Assembly: GCA_048498515.1 (NCBI GenBank)
Contig: JBEHXV010000002.1
Coordinates: 62,001-126,000, forward strand
Origin: UBA4416 sp048498515
Lineage (GTDB): Bacteria; Bacteroidota; Bacteroidia; B-17B0; Aurantibacillaceae
Direction: 5' to 3'
Length of the DNA: 64,000 nt
In this document: piece after piece, positions 42,559 through 49,185 of the stretch
Layout of the letters: the number at the start of each line of letters is the position of its first letter
Position numbering within the stretch: the first letter of the stretch is position 1
Notes under the pieces: generated by a model
The model's input: the letters and a program-made list of their open reading frames with translations, nothing else
Told to the model about the DNA's origin: nothing
The model's database searches: none
Translations under genes and position numbers: made by a program

Positions 42559-43824
42559 ATGAAACAGATATTTCTTTTCATTATCCTGGTTTCGCTTTTC
42601 TTTTCCTGTTCCAAAAAAGAAGATCCGCTTGAACGTGAGCGAAAAGAAATGAAGGAGTTCTTTGATAACTCCGAATTGCTGGTAGCTTACAAAGGCGTTA
42701 AAATTGCGTTAAGGGTCGATTATTCCGACAAGTCGAAACAAAATGTGAAGATCAGCGAAACAGGCTTAAAAACATTTTCGGCCATTGCCACCCTGCTAAC
42801 TACTGATACTATTGCCCTGAACCTGGAAACAGCGTATACCACTTACCAGCAGGTAAAAACCCTTTATGAATTAAAAAAAGAGATCAACGGGATCAATGAA
42901 GATGAGCTGCCAACGATCCTTAACCGCTTGTCGGTGATAGAACAGGCATTTACCAATTCGTCTTCATTCTCTACCGCCCTGCAGAAAGACCTTTTCGGAA
43001 CGTATAACAACAGCACTGAGCATTTTGTACTGGGTAGTCTTTGGTTCATTACACATGGCGCGCCACCTGATATGTATGTTTACGAAGCGGCGCAGGTGAA
43101 TACGGATGAGATTACAAAAGCCGACCAACATGCCCTGGCCTGCCTGCTAAAGGCTTTGGTTTGCAGCGAACGGGAATGGTACTACACCTCCGAAAAAAGT
43201 TCAACCGATTACATTGATTACCTAACGACCCATAAAAAAGAAGTGCTGGAGGCAACGTATTACCTGGACAGCGTTCCGGGCGCTGATCTCGAAAAGCGTT
43301 TTTATGAATTAAGAAGCCTGGGCTATGCCCTGCGTGCTTATGCAAAAGATAAGAGCGGCAGGGCAGAAGAGGCCAATAAGGATTACGATCTGTTTGTGAA
43401 CGATTTCGAAAAAGCGGACCTTAACAATAAAGAACTCTGTTTTTTCTCCGCCTATATCTGCATTAAAAATAGTAAAAATGAACAGGCTGAACATTTCCTG
43501 AAACGAATGGAACAAAGCAAAAGCTATAACGACCGCGATAAGCAAACAGTGGCAGAGCTAAGGAATTTTATGAAGGAAAAGAACAACGAGAAGTTCAATA
43601 AATACTTCGACAGCTTTTCACTTTCACGCATTGCCTTCGGCTATATTTATGACCTGTCAGTGAATTCCAACATGGCAAAAAAGCTGCAATCGGGTACCTA
43701 TTCCAAAAAACTGGTAGCCATGCCCCAAAAAGTGAATACCGCTCTCAATTATTCGGAAACCCTGATGAATACCGATAGCCTTGCCAGTAAGGCCAAAGAA
43801 CTGGTGAATGGATTGTTTAAATAA
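42559..43824 (+). CDS. Helical lipoprotein, unknown function
   Basis: The 421-residue product begins with a lipoprotein signal (FLFIILVSLFFSC, Cys at residue 17 followed by SKKEDP). The body is largely alpha-helical with TPR-like spacing in places (about residues 240-330: LGYALRAYAKDKSGRAEEAN, then ELCFFSAYICIKNSK). I do not recognise a named family. It lies 6 bases after trmD and may be cotranscribed, though no functional link is evident. Confidence 0.75.
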   Translation: MKQIFLFIILVSLFFSCSKKEDPLERERKEMKEFFDNSELLVAYKGVKIALRVDYSDKSKQNVKISETGLKTFSAIATLLTTDTIALNLETAYTTYQQVKTLYELKKEINGINEDELPTILNRLSVIEQAFTNSSSFSTALQKDLFGTYNNSTEHFVLGSLWFITHGAPPDMYVYEAAQVNTDEITKADQHALACLLKALVCSEREWYYTSEKSSTDYIDYLTTHKKEVLEATYYLDSVPGADLEKRFYELRSLGYALRAYAKDKSGRAEEANKDYDLFVNDFEKADLNNKELCFFSAYICIKNSKNEQAEHFLKRMEQSKSYNDRDKQTVAELRNFMKEKNNEKFNKYFDSFSLSRIAFGYIYDLSVNSNMAKKLQSGTYSKKLVAMPQKVNTALNYSETLMNTDSLASKAKELVNGLFK

Positions 43825-43831
43825 AAACTAT

Positions 43832-43907
43832 TTTGTCACCCTGAGCGGAGTCGAAGGGCGTTCTAAAATTATTTCCAATTGTTCTCGACTCTCACGACGC
43901 GTCGTGA
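43832..43907. repeat. Dispersed palindromic repeat (CTGAGCGGAGTCGAAG family), copy 1
   Basis: Bases 43832-43858 are identical to 52073-52099 (core CACCCTGAGCGGAGTCGAAG). The expected return arm has diverged; in its place is a 16-bp palindrome TCACGACGCGTCGTGA at 43892-43907. With the ftsX promoter this accounts for the 203-base gap at 43825-44027. Confidence 0.8.
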
Positions 43908-43976
43908 CGAACTGACACAGACTTAAAAATACGTTAAACAAACACCGGCTTGTTAATTATTCCTTTTCAAAGATGC

Positions 43977-44005
43977 TTTGGGGTTTTATATCCTCCTTAC
44001 TTTAG
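43977..44005 (+). promoter_or_regulatory. Candidate ftsX promoter
   Basis: TTTG (43977-43980) is followed after 17 bases by TACTTTAG (43998-44005), seven of eight to TAnnTTTG, 22 bases before the GTG start at 44028. Confidence 0.45.
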
Positions 44006-44027
44006 TGGGAATTAAAACAAGAGGAAC

Positions 44028-44897
44028 GTGTCGAACCGGACTACAACCCAAAAATTAAGAACTTCATCGGTTACGGTGGTTATTAGCCTGGCCCTGGTAT
44101 TATTTATGCTGGGACTGCTGGGGCTCATTGTAATTAATGCCAAAAAACTGTCAGATCACATTAAAGAAAATGTTGGTTTCCAGGTAGTGTTGAAAGATAC
44201 CACTTCGGCAGCCGAACTCGATATTTTAAAACAGGAGATCAGCTCCTCGCCATTCACTAAACGGGTGGATTATGTGAGTAAGGATGAAGCCGCGGAAAAA
44301 CTGAAAAAGGACCTGGGCGAAGATTTTATTACATTTTTGGGCTACAATCCCTTATTATCCTCTTTGGATGTGAAGCTTAACCCGGCTTATGCCGATGTGG
44401 ACAGCCTGGCCGGTTTTGAAAAAAGCATTATGCAAAAGCATTTTGTAAAAGAGGTGATTTATCATAAGAACATGATCAAGGATCTGAATGAGAAAACTAA
44501 AAATGCCAGTGTGTTTATTTTGATCTTTAGTGTATTATTGCTTGTGGTGGCGGTTGCACTTATTAATAATACCATTCGTTTATCTATTTATGCGCGCCGT
44601 TTTTTAATTCGCACCATGTACCTGGTGGGGGCCACACAGGGCTTTATCCGAAAACCGTTTATTTTCAAAGGCATCCGCCAGGGCATTATTGCAGGCCTGT
44701 TAGCGGGCTTTTTATTAGCGGGCTTTTTAATACTGGTCACCAATTACATTCCCGATTTATTACAAATACAAGACCCTAATTTACTGGCCTTATTATTTGC
44801 CGGCATCGTATTGATGGGCGTTTTAATTTCGGGACTAAGCGCGGCATTATCGGTTGGGCGTTATTTGCGCTTAAAAACAGACGACCTCTATTTTTAA
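44028..44897 (+). CDS. ftsX: Cell division protein FtsX
   Basis: FtsX is the permease-like half of FtsEX, which activates peptidoglycan hydrolases at the division site. The 289-residue product has a short cytoplasmic start, a first helix (VTVVISLALVLFMLGLLGLI), an extracellular loop of about 120 residues and three helices after residue 160 (FILIFSVLLLVVAVALI, LLAGFLLAGFLILV, LLFAGIVLMGVLISGL). The start is GTG at 44028. No ftsE is adjacent, as in many Bacteroidota, and the usual DUF3098-uppP partners lie far away at 1961-3004. A DUF4846 gene follows after 15 bases. Confidence 0.92.
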   Translation: MSNRTTTQKLRTSSVTVVISLALVLFMLGLLGLIVINAKKLSDHIKENVGFQVVLKDTTSAAELDILKQEISSSPFTKRVDYVSKDEAAEKLKKDLGEDFITFLGYNPLLSSLDVKLNPAYADVDSLAGFEKSIMQKHFVKEVIYHKNMIKDLNEKTKNASVFILIFSVLLLVVAVALINNTIRLSIYARRFLIRTMYLVGATQGFIRKPFIFKGIRQGIIAGLLAGFLLAGFLILVTNYIPDLLQIQDPNLLALLFAGIVLMGVLISGLSAALSVGRYLRLKTDDLYF

Positions 44898-44912
44898 TAT
44901 AACGTATTTATC

Positions 44913-45749
44913 ATGACGAACAATTTCCTGAAAATTGTTTTGGTTGCAATAGGCCTCTGGCTAGTGGTAAGTTTTATTAATAAGCCACAGCCAATTGCTT
45001 TGCTTAATCCTGCAGGTGTAAAGATCTCGGAACGATTTTTATTGCCCGACGGTTTTACCAGGATGGTGCAAAAGCCAGGTTCCTTTGGCGAATTTCTTCA
45101 AAACACCAAGCTGAAACCTCATGGCTCTGTAGTGCATTTATACAATGGCGCGGAAAAATCGGTTAAGGTGGCCGCCGCAGTTTTAAATTACGATGTAGGC
45201 ACCAAAGACCTTCAGCAATGCGCCGACGCGGTAATGCGGTTACGTGCCGAGTATTTATACCAGGCAAAACAATACGATGCCCTGCATTTTAATTTTACCA
45301 GTGGTTTTAATGCCGCTTATGCTAAATGGAGGAGCGGGAACCGCATTGCGGTAAAAGGAAATTCGGTGAGCTGGTTTGCAACTACAAAAGAAAGTACGTC
45401 CTACCAATCGTTTAGGGAATACCTGAACATGGTGTTCATGTATGCCGGTACAGCTTCGTTGGCTAAAGAACTAAAGCCTGTGCCACTTTCGCAAATGCAG
45501 GTGGGCGATGTATTTATCCTGGGCGGTTCACCAGGGCATGCCGTAACGGTAGTGGATATGGCCGTTAATCCCAAAACCAACAAAAAATTATTTATGATCG
45601 CGCAAAGCTATATGCCTGCCCAGGACATTCATATCCTCATCAACAAAAACAAATCCTCTATTTCGCCCTGGTACGAGCTGGATGACAAAGCGGAGCTGAT
45701 TGAAACACCCGAATGGACCTTTAAGCCATCGGAATTAAAAAGATTTTAA
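44913..45749 (+). CDS. DUF4846 domain protein
   Basis: The 278-residue product has an N-terminal membrane or signal segment (FLKIVLVAIGLWLVVSFI) and a DUF4846 body: FLLPDGFTRM, GSFGEFLQNTKLKPHGS, CADAVMRLRAEYLY, FREYLNMVFMYAGTASL, VGDVFILGGSPGHAVTVVDM and IAQSYMPAQDIHIL. The PGHAVTVVDM strand resembles a hydrolase-like active-site region, but the activity is unknown. It lies 15 bases after ftsX. I infer a periplasmic, membrane-anchored protein. Confidence 0.85.
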   Translation: MTNNFLKIVLVAIGLWLVVSFINKPQPIALLNPAGVKISERFLLPDGFTRMVQKPGSFGEFLQNTKLKPHGSVVHLYNGAEKSVKVAAAVLNYDVGTKDLQQCADAVMRLRAEYLYQAKQYDALHFNFTSGFNAAYAKWRSGNRIAVKGNSVSWFATTKESTSYQSFREYLNMVFMYAGTASLAKELKPVPLSQMQVGDVFILGGSPGHAVTVVDMAVNPKTNKKLFMIAQSYMPAQDIHILINKNKSSISPWYELDDKAELIETPEWTFKPSELKRF

Positions 45750-45750
45750 A

Positions 45751-45888
45751 TCTCACCACGGAGACACAGAGTACACAGAGCTTTTTTGAACAAATGATTT
45801 ATAAATTTTATTCTTAACACTGAACCCTTTGTGTCTTTGCGGCAAACCTAAATTTTTCCTTCCTGTCCTCCGCGCCTCTGTGGTGAGA
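45751..45888. repeat. Long inverted repeat element (CTCACCAC-GAGACACAGAG family)
   Basis: The left arm TCTCACCACGGAGACACAGA (45751-45770) is complementary to CCTCTGTGGTGAGA at 45875-45888. The left arm also matches the repeat at 9970-10000. The right arm lies inside the coding region of the following gene and encodes its C-terminal tail. Confidence 0.7.
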
Positions 45889-46999
45889 AAGCACCAAACA
45901 ACCACACAGCCCAATCCATTAAGAAAGGAAGCCTGTAATATAAGTTCGTAATAGTTGTTTTAATGAAATAATTCCTTGCATATTTTTTATGGATTTGCTG
46001 GTCATATCTTTTCATGAACTCAGCTGAGAAATCATTTTTAGCAAAACATTCTTTCAATTGCTTGGCCGCAAACCGTCCCGACGACATAGCAGGGCCAATA
46101 CCTTCGCCGGTTGAAGGATCGACAATAGCCGCGGCATCGCCACACAAGAGGATCCTGTTCCCTGAAATGGGCAATTGACTGTTGAAGTAACCAATGGGGA
46201 TGGTCCAGCCCTTGACCTCACTCACCAATTCGGCTTCGGCAAAACGTTCTTTAAATTGAGGCGCCTGTTTTATAAGATCGGAAAAAACATGGCGCATATT
46301 GATCTTATGTTTGGTGAGTACATCCTTGTTGCCACCAATGCCAACATTGGCCAAACCATTAGTAGAAGGAAAGATCCAGAAGTAACCTTTGGGAATTTCT
46401 TTTATCAAATGAATTTCAAGGCAATCGCTCTCCAGGCCTTTTACATTTTTATAGTAGGCGCGCAGGCCAGGGCAGGTTTCTGTCATAAGCTCGCGCGTTC
46501 CGGTTAAGGCAGACTGAACCACTGAATGCGCACCATCGCAGCCAACCACAACTTTAGCCTGTAGTTGTGTTCCATCGGCCAACGTAACAATAACATATTC
46601 TTTTTCGACGGTAATTTTTTGCGCTGTGGTATTTTCAAGAATGGTGGTTTGTGTTTCTTCCTTTACCATATTCAGCAAAAAATCATCGAAGCTCAACCTG
46701 GGAAGGTTGGCAAAAAAGCCTTTCAGATGCAACTCGTAGCTGTAACCTTTTGGCGAAATTAACCTGGCACGTTTGGCAATTACGCCTTCGTTCAGCTCCA
46801 GTAATTTTTTTCCGAACGCAGGATTGATGGTGTTGAGGATCTTATGGGCATAACCGCCATAGGCATCGCCGCAGATCTTTTCACGCGGAAAGGATTGTTT
46901 GTCCAGTAATACTACTTTAAGGCCGGCATCATGCAAACCCAGGGCGCAGGTGGTTCCAGCCGGGCCGGCTCCGCAAATGATGACGTCGAAGGTTTGCAT
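45848..46999 (-). CDS. Geranylgeranyl reductase-like FAD-dependent oxidoreductase
   Basis: The 383-residue protein has the dinucleotide fold VIICGAGPAGTTCALGL (residues 6-22), the EKICGDAYGGYAHK block near residue 41, the VVGCDGAHSVVQSAL motif near 151, and LLCGDAAAIVDPSTGEGIGP near 282. This is the pattern of geranylgeranyl reductase or ring-hydroxylating flavoproteins. Known relatives reduce isoprenoid chains or oxidise aromatic compounds, so the substrate is open. The last 12 residues (SPQRRGGQEGKI) are encoded by an intergenic repeat arm. A -7-like TATCTTTA box is 7 bases before the ATG. Confidence 0.88.
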   Translation of the reverse strand: MQTFDVIICGAGPAGTTCALGLHDAGLKVVLLDKQSFPREKICGDAYGGYAHKILNTINPAFGKKLLELNEGVIAKRARLISPKGYSYELHLKGFFANLPRLSFDDFLLNMVKEETQTTILENTTAQKITVEKEYVIVTLADGTQLQAKVVVGCDGAHSVVQSALTGTRELMTETCPGLRAYYKNVKGLESDCLEIHLIKEIPKGYFWIFPSTNGLANVGIGGNKDVLTKHKINMRHVFSDLIKQAPQFKERFAEAELVSEVKGWTIPIGYFNSQLPISGNRILLCGDAAAIVDPSTGEGIGPAMSSGRFAAKQLKECFAKNDFSAEFMKRYDQQIHKKYARNYFIKTTITNLYYRLPFLMDWAVWLFGAFSPQRRGGQEGKI

Positions 47000-47050
47000 A
47001 GGTATATAAAGATAATCTTTTCCGCATAAAATGAATCAATCTTAATGCAA

Positions 47051-47076
47051 AAGGCTACCCGAAAGGGTAGCCTTTA
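47051..47076 (-). terminator. Terminator after the Kelch-repeat gene
   Basis: A perfect 10-bp stem AAGGCTACCC / GGGTAGCCTT closes a four-base loop. On the minus strand it is followed by TTTT and lies about 18 bases after the Kelch gene stop at 47094. Confidence 0.75.
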
Positions 47077-47093
47077 TAAATGAATAAGTGTAA

Positions 47094-48740
47094 TTATTTA
47101 GTAACAACTATTTTTTGCCTGATGAAATTTCCGTTGATAAAATAAATCCCCGAACTATATACTTCGATGCTGTTTTGGTAATTATTTATTTCGTTCAAAC
47201 TAATGGTTTGAATAAGCCTGCCAAGATTGTCGCTTAAGGTCAACTCCATTTTTTTGGTTGATTTTAAAGTAAACGTACCGTTGTTTGGATTTGGAAAAGC
47301 ACTTAATGCAAGTGAAGAATTCGTTAAATGCTCAATACCCGTACATAAACTTACGCTTTGTGTAATGGTGCTGCTTCCGGAACAACCATTAACGTCAATA
47401 CTATTCACCGTATAGGTTGTTGTACTTGTTGGGCTTACTACAATATCAGCGCCGCTTTGCGATGTACTCCAGTTATAGCTTGAACCCCCATTAGCGGTTA
47501 ACGTAGCCGACTGGCCGGCACACAGCAGCGTATTGTTTGTTGTTGCTGTTATGGTAGGTAAGGGATTAAAGGCCACTGTTTGTGTGGCACTTGCGGTGCA
47601 GCCTGTTTCGCTGGTGAGCGTAACGCTGTAAGTGCCGCTTGTAGTAACACTGATGCTTGCTGTAGTAGCGCCGGTTGACCATTGAACCGATGTAATTGGC
47701 GTATAAAGTAACAAATCATTTAAAAGTGCAAAGCCTTGCTGGTTAGTGCTTGTTCCTGTTCCAATATACACCGCATTATTAGTAGCAAAAGCTACTGCGC
47801 TGGAGCGATTGGATAACCCTGTTCCTGTACCGGTTGTTTTTACGGCCCAGCTATCGGTTACAGGATTATATTGCCAAAAATCGTTATAGGTGTTGCTTCC
47901 TCCATTGGTACCTGTGCCAATATAGCCTGCATTACCCAGGCCAACGCCTACTGCTCCTGTGCGGGCAGTGCCGCCAAAATTGGCTTTCTGAGCCCAGGTG
48001 TTGTTTACAGGATCGTAGGCATAAAAATCTCTTGTATAAGCACTGGCATCTTCCCCGGTTCCTATGTAGCCCATATTTGCTGCAGAAAAACCTACGGCTC
48101 CTCTACGGGCGCTGCCACCAAAATTTGTTTTTTGAGTCCATATACCGGTTAATGGATCGTACTCCCAAAAATCGTTGAGCATCGTGCTTCCGTATCCTGT
48201 GCCTATGTAACCTTTATTGCCAATGCTAAAACCTACTGCTCCTCTGCGTGCAACGCCGCCAAAACTGGCTTTTTGTGTCCAGGTATTTGTTGCAGGGTTG
48301 TATTCCCAAAAATCGTTTTGCTTAATGCCATTCCCATCTGTGCCGGTGCCAATATAGCCTTTAGTACCAATACTAAAACCACAGGCCGCGTAGCGGGTAC
48401 CGCCGCCAAAATCGGCTTTTTGTGTCCACACGTTGGTAGCCACATCATATTCCCAAAAATCGCTGGTCGTATTGGTAACCAGTCCTGTTCCTATATACCC
48501 TTTATCACCAATGCTAAAGCCTACCGCATAATCCCTTGCCGCGCCCCCAAAATTGGCTTTTTGAACCCAAACGTTGGAGGTATTGCTTGTTACGGATAAG
48601 GTTACAGTGCCCGGTGTAGGGCCACAAATACTGGTTGCTCCGCTTGCTGTAATACCAGTATTAAATGCACATTGCGCTTTGCCCGCACGGCTTAATAGGA
48701 GGGCTGAAGCGGCGATTGCTGTTAAGATTAATTTATTCAT
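47094..48740 (-). CDS. Kelch-repeat secreted protein with type A T9SS sorting domain
   Basis: The 548-residue product has a signal peptide (LILTAIAASALLLSRAGKAQ), six Kelch-like repeats of about 50 residues (each with W(T/A/V)QKxxFGGxxR, a GFSIGxKGYIGTG strand and a DFWEYxPxTNxW strand), two Ig-like segments around TSVTLTSETGCTASATQ and a type A T9SS C-terminal domain (AFPNPNNGTFTLKS, VYSSGIYFINGNFIRQKIVV). It should form a propeller on the cell surface. It follows the DUF4907 gene by 12 bases, and a terminator follows. Confidence 0.92.
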   Translation of the reverse strand: MNKLILTAIAASALLLSRAGKAQCAFNTGITASGATSICGPTPGTVTLSVTSNTSNVWVQKANFGGAARDYAVGFSIGDKGYIGTGLVTNTTSDFWEYDVATNVWTQKADFGGGTRYAACGFSIGTKGYIGTGTDGNGIKQNDFWEYNPATNTWTQKASFGGVARRGAVGFSIGNKGYIGTGYGSTMLNDFWEYDPLTGIWTQKTNFGGSARRGAVGFSAANMGYIGTGEDASAYTRDFYAYDPVNNTWAQKANFGGTARTGAVGVGLGNAGYIGTGTNGGSNTYNDFWQYNPVTDSWAVKTTGTGTGLSNRSSAVAFATNNAVYIGTGTSTNQQGFALLNDLLLYTPITSVQWSTGATTASISVTTSGTYSVTLTSETGCTASATQTVAFNPLPTITATTNNTLLCAGQSATLTANGGSSYNWSTSQSGADIVVSPTSTTTYTVNSIDVNGCSGSSTITQSVSLCTGIEHLTNSSLALSAFPNPNNGTFTLKSTKKMELTLSDNLGRLIQTISLNEINNYQNSIEVYSSGIYFINGNFIRQKIVVTK

Positions 48741-48752
48741 GATGTTGTGTTT

Positions 48753-49076
48753 TTAATGTATGATCTTTAATGTTTTTAAATCTTTTATAGTAACAATGGG
48801 AGGCATTTGGCCGGCATTCATTTTACTGATCACCAGTTGTGCGGTTTTTGTGGCATCTTCTTTCGACTTGAAGGCTTTATTACCCGGAAGGCAGGGAATG
48901 GAAGGCTGATGAATGGCTAAGCGGCCATCGGCATAAACATCGTACCCAAAGGTGTTTTCGGGAGCCGGAATAATGGTAAACGTAAGCACTGATTTGTTAA
49001 CCGCCGGTTGCGCATGGCTGTTTAGGGCACATAAAAAAAGGAAGATTACAATGGTTTTTCTGGCAATCATTTTCAA
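48753..49076 (-). CDS. DUF4907 secreted protein
   Basis: The 107-residue product has a signal peptide (IVIFLFLCALNSHAQ) and a DUF4907 body with GYDVYADGRLAIHQPSIPCL, then KSKEDATKTAQLVISKMNAG and the PPIVTIKDL end. It is small, periplasmic or surface, and of unknown function. Start ATG at 49076; a second ATG two codons later at 49070 is possible. It is the first gene of an operon with the Kelch protein, 65 bases downstream of the candidate operator at 49141-49169. Confidence 0.85.
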   Translation of the reverse strand: MKMIARKTIVIFLFLCALNSHAQPAVNKSVLTFTIIPAPENTFGYDVYADGRLAIHQPSIPCLPGNKAFKSKEDATKTAQLVISKMNAGQMPPIVTIKDLKTLKIIH

Positions 49077-49140
49077 GGCAGTTAAATGGTAATTATAGCT
49101 GCGAATTTAATCCCCGACTCAAAAAAAAGTTTGTACCGGT

Positions 49141-49169
49141 GTTGCAAAGGTTTGCAACATTGTTGCAAA
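49141..49169. promoter_or_regulatory. Three-box operator candidate for the hybrid regulator
   Basis: GTTGCAAA occurs at 49141-49148, its reverse complement TTTGCAAC at 49151-49158 (a perfect 18-bp dyad with GG centre), and GTTGCAAA again at 49162-49169. The two direct boxes are exactly 21 bases, two helical turns, apart. It lies 16 bases after the regulator's stop and upstream of the DUF4907-Kelch pair. Confidence 0.65.
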
Positions 49170-49185
49170 ATAGCCTGAAAATGAA

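Noticed and set aside
47780..48560. CRISPR-like repeat array
   Set aside because: The spaced repeats are Kelch blades in a coding frame; unit length of about 150 bases and in-frame translation rule out CRISPR. No cas genes are seen.
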